Part shown: positions 1-13,100 of the stretch, piece after piece
Position numbering within the stretch: the stretch's first letter is position 1
Layout: every line of letters starts with the position of its first letter
NCBI GenBank assembly: GCA_021234535.1
Contig: CM037841.1
Coordinates: 14,280,825 to 14,344,824, forward strand
DNA: 64,000 nucleotides
DNA from: Stichopus chloronotus
Taxonomy: Eukaryota > Echinodermata > Holothuroidea > Aspidochirotida > Stichopodidae
Reading direction: 5' to 3'
Position numbers and translations under genes: made by a program
Notes under the pieces: model-generated
Databases searched by the model: none
What the model saw: only the letters and a program-made list of their open reading frames with translations
What the model was told of the DNA's origin: nothing

Positions 1-187
1 TATTTCAAAGGTTGTATATATACAGTAGTCATATGGAGTGACACCTTTCCCAGTTGAGCTAATATTCCCTTTTGCTGCTACCTTGGGAAACATCTGTGGA
101 TTAGTGAAGAGCATAAACCTTTACAACTTTTAAAAAGTTGCAGCTGTATTATATTTAGCATGTTTCTGGATCATATCTAAATTTCAG

Positions 188-534
188 TACGGCCAGGAAA
201 TCGAGGACTGGTACTCTCGTCCTGATTTCATGGGTTCCGTTGCCAAGCAGTATTTTCGTGCTCCTGCCGTTTCATCACATAGTCCCAGGAAGAGGCCATC
301 AACATTTGTGTCTTGCCGAACCGATCACAAACCGAGATTAAGTTTACGTTTCTTAGCCAGTTATCAGACCATAGCTTACATTGTTATTCTCCTTTTATTA
401 GCGTACTTATTTGGATTTTCAACAACCGGAGTTTTGTTCACTTTAACCTTGTGCATAATGTTGTATGGTTTGATAGGGGGCGCCATCTATCATTTGGGCC
501 GAGAAACTGACTCAATGGATAATCATCAGGATTG
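188..534 (+). CDS. Last coding exon of an unidentified membrane protein (5' part outside window)
   Basis: The exon starts after a clean acceptor (tttcag, ending at 187) in phase 0 and runs to a TGA at 532-534, giving 115 C-terminal residues. The first 50 or so residues are polar and basic (for example SHSPRKRPS and the start EIEDWYSRPDF). They are followed by a roughly 40-residue hydrophobic stretch that reads as two closely spaced membrane segments (TIAYIVILLLLAYLFGF, then VLFTLTLCIMLYGLIGG) and a short polar tail ending NHQD. The N-terminal part lies left of the window. I do not recognise the family. The layout suggests a C-terminally anchored or hairpin membrane protein. A poly(A) signal follows about 95 bases after the stop, which supports this as the true terminal exon. 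An ATG at 230 lies inside the exon and is unlikely to be the start. Confidence 0.7.
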
Positions 535-629
535 AGACATGTACTCTTGATAAGGAGAAATGGGGACGATGAGGCTGATTGGATTTCTTGTCAACAGTAG
601 ACCAAATCTTACGGCAAGTCAAAAGGTTT

Positions 630-635
630 AATAAA
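630..635 (+). promoter_or_regulatory. Poly(A) signal AATAAA for the gene ending at 534
   Basis: A canonical AATAAA hexamer sits 95 bases downstream of the stop codon at 532-534 on the same strand. Confidence 0.55.
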
Positions 636-639
636 AGAA

Positions 640-3380
640 AGAATTTTGGTCCATCTCTTCAAGAAGGTGAAAGTTGTGCTTGTCCAAGATAATTTTTGAA
701 GCATGGATGATTTTGAAAGTCAAAGGAAATTGTCTTGAAGAAGTGTTCGACATCAGACACAAGATGAATATAAAGCAACTTTCTTTACTTTTTTGTCATA
801 GTTATCTTCTACATTCCTGTGACTATTTCTCTGGAAAAAAAGAGTATGATTTTTATGTAAAATTTGAATATGGAGCAGCACATTTTAGTTTGCATATGAA
901 AAATCAAAGTTTTGATCATTATGGATAAGATTTATAAAAACAACCAAAAAGTATTTGGTTTTTGCACCATTTTGATTCCTTGGCTGTAAATGGAAATGTG
1001 GGCATATTTGGCACGGCAGCCTTGTAAAAGCACATGTGTGCTCCTAGCCTCCACTATACGGTTGCTAAATCGCTATGTACAATGTAACGTAACACTAAGC
1101 TCTAAGCTAACCCCTAACATTAATAGCCTTATGACTGGCCCAATTAAGGAGTAGCTACTTCATTTTACTTTTAAGCCAAACAGTAATTTAAGCACAACCA
1201 AGTCCTGTAAGAAATGTGCAGGACTTCCATGTAAGTAAACTCCAATGAAATGGGAACGTGTAACCATCAGGAATTAACCATGGTACTTTCTGAATACCTC
1301 TCTCCAAATTTATAGCCCTGTGACTATTAAAAATAAGATATAACTGTTCAAGGTGACAAGTAGCATTGCTGTGGAGAGTAGAGGGGCAAAATCCCTTGAA
1401 AATTCTAATTTACTACTCCAACTGTAGTTGGAAGAAATACTTTTACATGATTTCTGTGCAGTGTCCCTCTTAATAAGCGATAGCCATGCAGTCTGCAGAG
1501 ATTTTGAGTAAGGACAAGATTTGACCGTTTTATAATTACTGATTCATGTTTCCTGTTCCGGTTTTTTAATTGAATTGAGGTCAGTTTTGTGAACGGAATT
1601 TTCAATTTTTCAAAACTTAAGTTCCATACCATAATCATGCGATGTAATTGCGCAGCATGTTCTTGTTTGTAGGATGCCCATGTTTACTGTCCATATGCAC
1701 ATGTTAGCTGTACTATCATGTGTACAACATTACATCATTACAATATTGCTCCATGTGAAACAAATGTTTTTCACAGCAACAATGGAACAAAAATTCTTAT
1801 CAACTGTTTACATTTTTAGTGGGTTTATACAGTCTTGGATGACATTTAAATCACATGTTTTTTAGAAACTGACTCTAAAATATTGAAATTGCTGCAAATT
1901 TGTACATTTTAAAATCCATGTATGACTTTTTCCTCAATTGTTCATGTTCTTTTTGGGTTGTACTAAGAGCTTTGTGTTTTTTTTCAGTTTCCACAAATAT
2001 GTTAAACTTGTCTTTCATAGACTTGCCCAGAATATCCTCAGAATTTCAGATAATTACACAGTTAAAATTTGAATTGTTCTTTACCAGTAGGACGATACAC
2101 AGGTATTAAAGGGAAAGTTGACATATGCACCATGTTCACTTAAAAAAAAAATTGTTATGTCAGATTCCTCATAAAAATTTGCAGTTTCATATTCACAGTG
2201 CATTTGAGACAAAGACCCAGTCCATATGATATCATGAATTTTGACAACTGTTCCTTATGTCTCTGACCATAAACTAACATTGCCATGTTTATCAGGTATG
2301 ATATACATGACTGAAAACACAAATGTAAAACCTCAGAAAACAAAACTATGGACTTTGGTGTGAGGCAGTGATGACTAGTTAAGAGTCTTTTCATGTGACT
2401 ACCTGTCTTCTTGCTTTAAGGTTGGTTATTAATGGAGTGTAGAATAGCTGTTTTCTGTTTTTTAAAAATACTGTTGTTGCACAAATGAGGAAAATTTAGG
2501 TAGCTGGGAAACCCCTGGGCCCACAGCCCTATTAAATCATAAAGCAATAATTCATCCTTAGAACTGATTATTGAAGAGGCATGATGTTCACAAGTGAAAT
2601 ATGAAGCAGACATATTAACATATTTTTTTTTTACATTGTATGTACAACTTAAAATACTAGTAACGGAGTAGGTCATAACCTACAACTAGTAAATCAAAAC
2701 AATGCTCTGGTGCAACCAATGTAGATACTCAAACCAAAAACAGAAAGAAAACTATACTTTGTTTTCAAACAAATAAATATGTCTCACCCCTTATCATGGC
2801 TTCTCAGTGTTAATTTTTTTTCTCCATAAGGGAGAGGTATATGCTTTCGAACATAATCATTTGTGTGAACTGAGAAAGTGATATATATATTATGTGTGGA
2901 TGCCACTTTCACTGACTTTTCTCTAAATATGTCCACAGGTATTAAAAATGTAATGACACGTTTCTTCTCAGTAACAACACCTTGTTTACAAATATCTAAT
3001 AAAATGTTCATTCAGAAAATCAGAAAAAAAGGGCTACGTGAAAGAAAAAATTACTTCAATATTCTGCTAATCAAATATCCAAAACAAAGATGTGATGTAT
3101 TGTTTACATCTTGCACAGATTTGAGAAGAAGTAAGTCGTGTATATACCAAAGCAATTTCTTTTCATCTAGACCTGTGAACTTTCTTTTAAAACTTTTGTT
3201 GCTTTTTTGTGTCAACTGGAACTAATTTCCTAAATAATTACATCCTTTGAAGTCAACTGCACTTAAAAATTGTGACATGTCTGTACTTGATACATGGAAA
3301 GGACATTAGAGATAGTTATACAGTGAGATATATCTTTTTGCAACATCACTTAAACCTAATGATGTTATTAAAACTATGCA
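640..3380. other. Intergenic stretch between convergent genes, no gene recognised
   Basis: This AT-rich DNA lies between the 3' end of the left-hand gene and the 3' end of SART3. Open frames here are short and carry no recognisable motif or splice context. I see no RNA gene or mobile element. Confidence 0.5.
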
Positions 3381-3384
3381 AAGC

Positions 3385-3675
3385 TTAAACCTTTAAAGCT
3401 TCCCCATGCACCCACCCCTCACACAGCCTTAACTTACACTTCTCTTTACACCTTAAGCTACCCCATAGCTCCACTCCTGCCAACATAGCCTTAACTTACC
3501 CACTCTTCTCTTTGTGACATTAAGCTACCTCCTACCCCTGCCAACAACTATCTTACACACACATCTGTTTACTCCTTAAACTACCACATGGTCTTGCTCC
3601 TGCCAGCATAGCCTAACTTTACCACACTTCTTTTACACCGTAAGCTAACCCATAGCCCCACCCCTCCAACATAGC
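3385..3675. repeat. Minisatellite, 4-5 degenerate copies of a 65-70 bp unit
   Basis: The unit carries the ordered blocks CTTAAGCTACCCCATAG, CCCCACTCCTGCCAACATAG and CCTTAACTTAC, followed by a CTTCTCTTT tract. The blocks recur with point changes and small indels across the interval, at about 3390, 3450, 3520, 3580 and 3640. The array lies just beyond the SART3 3' end. Confidence 0.8.
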
Positions 3676-3705
3676 TGAAGTACTTTTTACTTAATTGTGA
3701 GAGTC

Positions 3706-3711
3706 TTTAAT
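3706..3711 (-). promoter_or_regulatory. Candidate poly(A) signal ATTAAA for SART3
   Basis: On the minus strand this reads ATTAAA, about 220 bases past the SART3 stop codon at 3931-3933. I saw no AATAAA on that strand nearby. It is a common variant hexamer, so the support is modest. Confidence 0.35.
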
Positions 3712-3930
3712 GAAAATCATGAACCTCTCTGTCGATAGTAGTTCCTAAGATTCCAACAAAAGGTTTGTTTCTGGTTTTCATTTAGGATCCCTCCTTGTTC
3801 TTCTGTTTCATCTCTTGTTTACTCACAAAATACTTCTCGACAATTCAACCTAATTCTGAAAGTCAGACTTATCTTTAACTTTGTCATCTTCCTGTTTTTC
3901 TGCTTTTTGCATCTGCATTCAAACATAAAG

Positions 3931-4123
3931 TTATTTTTTCAGAAACATCTTTGCAAATTCTGCATTACTCATTTTCTTTTCAGTTACACCCTTTTCAACA
4001 CTTTTGTCTGCTGCCTTCTCTTGGTCTTGTTTAGTTTGTGATGCCACAGAACCAGTCTTCTGAAGAGCCCTCGGTACCAGCAATAATTGGGTTCTTCCTT
4101 TACCCCTCGGACCAACAACACCC
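3931..4123 (-). other. SART3: SART3 terminal exon with LSm-binding tail
   Basis: The acceptor is CTGTTAG ending at 4124, and the exon enters in phase 2 after exon 21. It encodes KGVVGPRGKGRTQLLLVPRA and so on, ending in MSNAEFAKMFLKK and a TAA stop at 3931-3933. The last motif matches the conserved C-terminal LSm-interacting motif of the SART3/Prp24 family (human ends with a near-identical NADFAKLFLRK). The exon has no in-frame ATG near its 5' end, so a simple ORF scan misses it. Confidence 0.93.
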
Positions 4124-7100
4124 CTAACAGAATGAAAGAGAAATCAGTTAAACCAGGGAGGTGTTATTAGATGGAGATCCATCGAAAACTTTAATGTATG
4201 CTAATCCAGTTAGATTGACCTCAGAGTAGAGACTTAATCCTTAAATTGGGGATTATTGAACTAAAGGGCATTGGAAACCTTTGTCTAATATCTAGGCAAC
4301 CTCATCTGCTCATTCATACCTACAGCGACCCCAACAAAAAGGATTATTTAAAGGAATGCGTTAATGTCTAACTAGTTGCCGACAGTCAAGTACGAAACAC
4401 TGTTCGGACATTCCAAACGACTGTTTATTGCCAAGAAACCTAATGATGCTGGCTATGAACCAATGCTCATGGTCTATGCAAATGAGCAAGAGAAGTATAA
4501 GACTAAACTTTGCCGTCAGTTTTTGACTTATTTTCGCATTTGCTCACATGATCTAAAAGACACCCTCATTTTGAGCAAGCTGCAGGGTACTAGACAAGTA
4601 TGTTGTAAATAGCTTCGAAACGTGAAAACCCTCAAATTAATGTACAGCATAAGTGACTGGCAATGTTAAGGCAAGGGGCAAATTTTCCAAGCTGCTCATC
4701 GAGATGTAGCAGACGACATCTCCCTCTTGTACTTAGTTCTTAACACCTCTTAAGACTATTGAATCATCAAGAACAACACACAAAAGAGATTACTATCGGC
4801 AACTAGTAGCCTTCAAAGAAGGAGTTTTCGATAGATCTCCATCTAATAACGCCTCCCTGGTTAAACCAAGTTACAAAACCAACAGCATTCTTCCTCGACC
4901 CTACGACTAATGACACACCAAATGTTATTACAATTTTAGCCAAAGCACCTACAGGATTAGTCACTAACATTATCTGCGTACTTTCTCCACCCCTAGGGCC
5001 TACAATCAACCTGGACAAACTCAAAGTGAAAGAATTCTGCTTCAGTAGAAGACAAGGTCTTTTCCTTGTCTCTCTTCATGCAGTCACAGTGTTCTCTTTA
5101 GCATTTCCAAGTCTGCATTATTAGTTGCAATACTATAAATAAAAGTTTAAGATCTTCAGTTTCATTTGGAATGTAAAACAGCACAATCAGCTCGAATTGA
5201 CAAGTAGCTATTGACTCTGAAATAATGCCAAAAGCAAAGTTAATTCAGAAAATGTAAGATGAAAAGTAGCAACTGTAGACTTAAAAATATTTGTGACTAG
5301 ATTCTGGTATCCATTTGAGAAATATCTCTACTACTGAATTCTTGTTTTTATTCTGGAATTACCTCTCAAATTCTTAGAGGTGTACTTACTTAGCTCCAAG
5401 AGACTTTGTGTAGTTGCTAGGGGCCTCTTCAGAGTCTGTCCCCTTTCTTTCACTCACTGGCTGTTTCCTGCTTGGAGGGTTGCTAATGGCAACGGATATG
5501 TTGTGTCCACCAAGATCTGTTCCATCAGTACCAATGATTGCCTTCGATGCATCAACCTAGAAGGAACAAAAACACATTGCTCCACAACTGCAGCATAATT
5601 ACTACCAACTAGAAACACTAACAAAGAGTGAATAATAATAATACTTAATGAACACCAGGGTGAAGCCAGGTCTTTTGCTAGAACAGTGCACTAGATTTGC
5701 ACACGGCAGGAGAGTGCCTAATCGTCCGTCTGAAGGATTTACATCAAAATGAAGCTCTCAGTATGGTGTGCGATATGTGTTGCCAAAAAAGTAACTATGA
5801 GGAAAGCAACAACAAGATACCTGTGATAGAATATTTAAGGCACAACTGATCAGTTTTGGAGAAATTTTGAAGGTGCACATGCACACACAGCAGCCCCTGG
5901 ATCTACTATTGGAACACTTCAATAAAGTACTTTGAATTTATATGATAATAATCCTTAATTAGAGGAATATGGACAACATCACTGACATAGCAAAAGGATG
6001 GGGAAGGCAGGGGTGAGAAAGGCTGCAAAAGAATGGGTTGAAGGGATGCAGGGTGATGGCACTTTCTCTTCCTGCCACATAAAATACAATATGGGGGGAA
6101 ATAAGAACTGGAAAAGAGAAGCAATTCAAAGAAAAAGGGAGAACAAGAACTAGAAAATGCCATGTGGTTTTGATGATGAAGATCAGTCTTGCTGATAACA
6201 TTATATATAAGCAAAATAAAGTAGGTTATACATACATGAAATGAATAGGACATAAAATGAAACACACCAAACACTCTACCCAATGTGGTGCACCACTAAT
6301 GGTGAACCACATTGAGTAGAGTATTTGGTGTGTTCAATATGGATGAAATCAGTCCAAGCTTAACTTCTAGCAAAGTTGTGTTTCTAACTTTTTTCATGGT
6401 CTGATCTCTGTTGACCTTTGACCTTCACTATAAACGATTGGGATCTTGAAGTGTGTATGACAGTGAGTCCCAAAGTTCTGACACTCATATATTCCAACAC
6501 ACTTACATTCCGACAGCAGTGGCTTAGCAAGACCCTCTGGATCCCACTGACAAGGAGCGTTGTTTAGCCCCAGGGACAGGTGTACACAATTCATCAACAT
6601 ATGTTAAAGCGCTATGTAGATTTGCATGGTCTAAACATGCACAGCATGTGGGGGCTACTGTATGCCAATGTTCCCGGGGTATATTGTTCCCAGGGTTCGA
6701 TGTTCCCGGGGTCCGATGTTCCAGGGTTCGATGTTCCAGGGGTTCGATGTTCCCAGGCTTCAATGTTCCCAGGGTTTACAACATTGAAGCCTTTCAACAT
6801 CAAACCCTAGGACCATTGAACCTCTGGATCAGCAAACCCTTGGAACATCGAACCCTGGGACGAACGAACCTTGCACTCATTGGCAACCATTGAAATTATA
6901 CATAACCAGGGAATATCAATGAACCCCAGAAACATCGGGTAGACCCCCAGTATATGATGTACTTATGAGCCCTATGCAAACCTCCTTTCTTAAGATAGTC
7001 TTTACAAGGTTTTGACAATTTGACCCCTGCTGACCCCTACTTACCTTGATCCCCACCATAACCAACAAGGCTCTTGTACTCAATGTGATACACATTCATA

Positions 7101-10100
7101 CCAAATATGAGATTTGTCCAAGCTTCCCTTGTTGAGATATTGTCTTTATAAGCAAGGTATCACAAACACATACATACTGTACACACATACATACACATGC
7201 AATCTTGATTACAAAGGTACAATTTCACGAAAACCAAAAAGATACGCACATACATGTGTAAGTTGCAGTTATGACATCATTGAAACCAAGACAAAAAAGG
7301 AGTCGTGAGCAGCTTCAGAGTTACGACTATTTAGCTGCAAGCATTTGACTCCTAAAACTGTAACAGTCACACAACAGTAGTTACAAATGTAATACACCAG
7401 ACACTCTGACTTATTGATAATACAAACATTACTAAATTGTTTAAACAAACAAGTATCAAGGAAAAGGAGCACACTTACTTCATTTTCAAACTCCACAAAT
7501 GCCAGCCCTTTGGGTACCCCTGATCGGTATGTGACCATCCTGACTTCCTTCAATTTGCCATGCTACCAAAGAAAAATAGAAATACCAGTGGATCATCACC
7601 ATCCAATGAAATGCAACATCTTAAATTATGTACACTAGGAATAGAAACATATTTGACTTAGCAAAATGTTTCACAAAAATTAATTCTGAATCTTGGAAAT
7701 ATTCTCCTAAACCCACAAAAAAGTTAACATGTTTAGTCCTTGTGAGCTGGCAAGGAGGACAAGGTGTTTGTTATTTGTATTATACATTTCAGTGAACAAA
7801 TGAAGGTGAAAATTCATGACAAGAATGGCAGAATTATCTGTTTAATATCACTATGCATCTTGCTACATAGAGTAATCAAACTGCTATGCAAGCTGCAGCA
7901 AATATCCTTTTCTTGTAAGTTTTGCATTCTGAGGGATTTACCTACAGGACACCGAAATGATTTCAACAATCCCTGCAGAATGAGAGAGCTGACGTATATT
8001 ATGGTAGGAAGGGTAGTAGTGTTTCCATTTTACTCTTATACTGACCTGACTGAACAATTTCTCAAGGTCTTCCTTGGAAGCAGACCGGGGAAGATTAGAA
8101 ACAAAGAGTTTATTCTTCTCCATTTTCATCTCATACTAAAAGAAAAATAAAGAAGAAGATTGTTGCCAATCAGTATGTAATAAGCAAGTTTCAAGGCAGT
8201 ATAAACTCATCACCCCAAACTATATTTGTGACTTCCAAATAGCAGAATTCTTAACAGGTCCTATCTTTGACTGACAATAAATTCGAAAGATTCAGAGTAG
8301 CTCAAATGACACAGTGTACTCAGGGATCCATTGTTTTGATTACAAGTGTGGAGAAATTTTAGTCAGGCTGTGGGAGGGACTAGACATCAGTAGTTGGGAA
8401 AATTGAAACTGTCTGGGGTGATGAGTTTTTGTCTTTAAGTGTCATAGAATTTAAAAACTTCAGTACCAATTCTATTAATAGAAAGATACATATACTGTTT
8501 TTTTCATGCAACAATCGCAACCTAAATCACAGCCTGAGAACTTCCTACCACGAGAAATCCACCAAGTCACCCAATGCCACATCATATAGATGTGAAATAC
8601 ATAGAGAATTCAATTAAATCATCAAAACATCACATTCTTTCATTCTTACCTTGAATTCTTTCACGGGTGCTGACTTTTTATTCTTGTCTTTCTCTGCATA
8701 TTTGTCGACGTACATCGGCCTTCCTGCGATGGACTCTCGGTCCAAGGCAAGAGCTTTAGCAACCGATTCCTGTAGGAAAGACAACAATGTCAAAGCTGTT
8801 TACTTGTAAGTCAAAGGGCCCATGCAGCTGACTCAGTGTCACCTCTTATTGCACTTCAAGACTATCAAAACATCCTCAGCTAGAAATATGTTAACACGAT
8901 TAGAACTTCCAGTGTGCGTGTCTTCTCAGCCTAACAGCAGCCTGTGCTTCTGAGCACCAGTAATGTAGCTGCGGTGGGCAGCATCTGGTGACCGCACCCG
9001 GAGCTGGTAATTCTTACTTAGCACTTGAGGTCAGTTTACACCATACTGGCCAGCACTTCTTTCCAAAAATGACAGACATATGACAGGACAGGCAGCCACT
9101 TGAGTTAACATTAAAAGGCTTTGCTGGTACAACGCCTATCTCCCATAAAAGTGCTTACAATACGTAAAATGCCCAGGAGGCACTGCTACATGGGTCCCCT
9201 CCAGGCCATTGTCTCTGGACCCCACCAGGAGTTCCGATGAGAGCCTGTGGACACTGCCAAAAGTGGTTGGTAACCTTGCTTGGAGTCCTGCAATAAAACT
9301 GGTCTAGCTGAAATCATGCTGAACATCTCATTATTCTTTTCCGTACTAACTCCTGAAACAGGAAAACTTGGGAAACGTGAGCTAAATGTCTGCAACTAAC
9401 TGCATACGGTATACAACACAGCAGGTTATCTGATATCATTTCATATTACTCTGTAAACTGTGTACATGCTAGAACATGAAAAGAACAGTTCCAGAGTGGG
9501 CTTTACCTTGTCTTTGAATTCCACATAACCAAAACCTCGAGACTTTTTCTGATAGTTGGTTATCAACCTGACTTCCAGTACTTCTCCACACTGTAAAGAT
9601 ACAGTAGAGATATTACAACAATTACTTTGAGGATATGTGAGATTTAATGAAATTTTAATATACTTTCTTTGCACATGATAATACTTCAAAATAATCATTT
9701 TACAATTCACTTCTTGTATACGACATTATAAGCAAAGTGTGTATTTAAAAGAAACCATTGGGCTTGACGATATGACCCTTCCTTTAAACAGAGTAAACCC
9801 AATACTTTGAATACCCGATACAAACAGCCACATGAAATGAGATGCAAGTAAAATAGGGTATACACTTCAGGCAAGGAAACCTTAAAATGACTTAAAAAGA
9901 CACCTGCTAATAGAAGGCTGTTCAGTCTGTTCATCTTCCCTTCCAATGTCTATTCACCTGACTTTGAAGTAGGTTTACGTGAAGTATGGCCCAGAAAAAA
10001 ATTTTAAATGTTCTTAATGATACTTCCATAAAAATTAAAACATAAATTGACAAACATTCGGAAGGTCTTTTAATATGATGGTGGGGGGGGGCACCACCAA

Positions 10101-13100
10101 TGAGGAATTTTTCACAAATAATAATAGTTAACATCTACCTTTGAGAAAATCTCTTTGACCTTTTCCTCTCCGATATCATATGATAAATTTTTCACAAAGA
10201 TAGTTTTCCCTTGGGTTTCTTTGTCTGGATCTGGTTTATGTTCTTCTTTGAGTGTGGTTGGGAACACCTCTGTTTCCATTGCTTCACCTGTAAATGAGAT
10301 ACATACCGCAGCAGCAACTAATGTTTGTATTAAAGCTTTATTTTCATGTATCTTTTTCTGGAGAAAGCACTGATGGCCTAAACAACTACATGAAGGTATG
10401 GAAAGTGACCCTCTTTGAAACAAGTGGCTTAGACATGTTTTAACTGCAAACTCATAACATGAATAGAGAACTTACTAAAGAAAGGTTTTATCTCAGCATA
10501 TGGACAACTTCCCAAAGTTTAGAGCCTAAGGCCTCCTTTCCATACCTTTAACCTCCACATCAGTAACTTGTTGTTGAACCTCTTCTGGTAACTTGTTGGA
10601 CACACCCAGAGGGGTAAAGTTGGCAGACTTTGGTGATTTTGGAGACTTTGGAGGAAGTGCAGTTGGAACTTTGAAGATGCTGGTATCCTCTTGTTTCATC
10701 TTCTTGCTTTGATCTCCTGAGTCATCAGAAGAGTCAGCCTATACATGATGAGAAACAGAAGAGATTCAGATTAAACATGAGATGAGCAACAACTGAAGAA
10801 AATACACTGTGATGTAAAGGTGCTAGGTTTTGTTTGCTCTGCATATGTTAAAGTGACTGCAAGCAAGTTTCTATGTATGAGCATTGTAGGTGGGGGAGGG
10901 GCAGTTAGTTGCTTGTATATGTACATGAGTGTGTCATTGGCTATTAGATTGATCAGTTTTGTTGCATGTTGCTGGTTGCTTCTCTGTGAGTACGTGTTTG
11001 TTAGATTCCTGTCAGTCGGTGGTATGGGTCAATGCTACCTTATCTACAGTTGGACAACATCCTTCCTTCTTTGAATCACACAACTTATTGATGATTAAAA
11101 TGTTTCATACAGACCTTTCTCTTTAGATTAGTTTTTCTCATCTTTTCATCTCCTTCCTTTCTTTCCTTCTTCTCCTCTTTCTGTTGTTGACCTCCTTTTG
11201 GCTGTCTGTCTCTCTTCCAATTCTTTCCATGGGTCATTCCATATTCATCCTTCTGATCACTTGATTCTGCTTTCACAAATCGATTGTAATCTCTTCTCTG
11301 TCCTCCCCTGTCTCTACTCCCTTCTCCCTCTCCTCCTCTCCATCTATCACTACCTCCGCCTCTTCCACCTCTCTGCTTGAACGCTGGTCTCTTTCTGCTT
11401 CTGTTGTCATCTTGTCGTCTCCAGCCACCTCCATCTGCATATGCAGCCTGAAGAGAGAAAAAATGATGTCGTTTCTGCCCTTTCCAAAAAAAAAAACATA
11501 AACAATTCCTTCAAAATGTCTCAGAAGTCTTCACATCATTTTTGACAATGAATGATAACTGTATAAAACATGAAATGATGCAAATGGGATCAATTGAGCT
11601 GTATATGCCTTACCCCATAATACCTTCACCAGAAATCACTTACAAAAATAACCACATGGTCAGTTAATGAAGCAAGAATAAGACAACTTGGCCATTAAAA
11701 GGTGATACCATGTCATCACTGACCAGTTCAGATGAAACATTGTGAATTAATTTGTGAACAATACTACAGCAAATACTTCAACAACCACACACTACAACCT
11801 TGTTAAATTCTAAGAATATACAAACAAAGTTAGATATATTAGTTTGGGGGATGCAGAGCACTGCAAAATAATGCAGATATAGTTGAATGTTCACTGACAT
11901 TTAATGCATCATCATCATCTTAACAGTATTTAAATAAAAATTGTGATGATGAAATTTCATGAATTCATGATGAGTTCAAAATTTCTTGTAAATGGCCCTC
12001 AGTAATTGCATGTCATTAAGCTTGGGCAGGTTCCTGCAATAAACTGTTTCCAGTGTTTACCCGAGTTGATTAATCTTTTCTTTATTCCCCTCAGACAGCA
12101 AAAATAAAGAAACACATTAGAAATGGAAAGGGCAAGCACTGTGTCTTGGGAGGATCTTGAAATATTACGTGATTAGTCAATTCATGGGTAGCAACGATTT
12201 ACATGCGATGATGTATACAATTATGTCATTCTGATTGGTCAACGTCATCGAAGACTTTCTATCCCAGGAAGCGTTGACAAACCACGAGGCCCACGGACTG
12301 GTAATCTGGCTGTCAGACTGTAAACTTCTCTCCTTCTGTACACTATGTAGGCCGACTGTCTCATCATAATTTTCCTCTTCTTTTGTCATCATCATGTAAA
12401 TTAACTGTATACGCCTTTCTCTCTGATTTTAATCATCATTACTTCATTAGTCACCTATTTCTCATTAATTTGTGTGTGCCAGTCGAATCAATAAAATGGA
12501 GCTCTGATGGATCAAAACTGGATTGGACATCTCTCTGGATTTTTCTGTTCTGACATCTCTCTCTCTGCATGTAACTGGAGCTTTCTGTGTTGTTAAAATC
12601 TAGAACATCCGTTGCTGGGGGCAGTCATACCACGAGTGTAAAAACCCCTAAAAATTCAACCCACCCATAAGGTCTATCATGCATAACAGATGTTTGTTTC
12701 GGACAACAGCAAGCGTTATTCATTTTACTTGCAAGAAGCATCACAATGTCTCTGATGTAGTCTGCTGCCATCTTGGGCTGATACAGCATTACTTTGAAAG
12801 TTAATCATACATACAGTGTACAGCATGCAGACTGCAAAACTCAATCAATCCGTTTTGCGGCTAACTGTACATATGTTAAAACAAGTGAAAAAAAGCTTTA
12901 CCCTTTCCTTCTCTCGTCGCTCTTGGATTCTCTTCATCTGCGTTTCGACTCTCCTTCTGGCTGATTGCAAAGTGTCAAGAGTGCCCTCTAGTCTCTCAAA
13001 CATTACCAGTGTTTCACAGACGTGTTCTGGCCAGTCGCTGACAGCGTTCACAGCTCGGTGGAGTATCTTACGGCAGTGCTTACTGTCTCCATGTAACCTG

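Noticed and set aside
2878..3225. 115-codon plus-strand frame left of SART3
   Set aside because: The composition is Lys/Phe/Ser-rich, as expected from AT-rich non-coding DNA, with no family resemblance.
5906..6283. 125-codon minus-strand frame
   Set aside because: It lies in SART3 intron 20 and translates from G/A-rich low-complexity sequence. No exon fits between exons 20 and 21, whose phases already agree.
6640..6900. Possible CRISPR-like array
   Set aside because: The units are contiguous without spacers, change orientation midway and lie in a eukaryotic intron, so this is a minisatellite.
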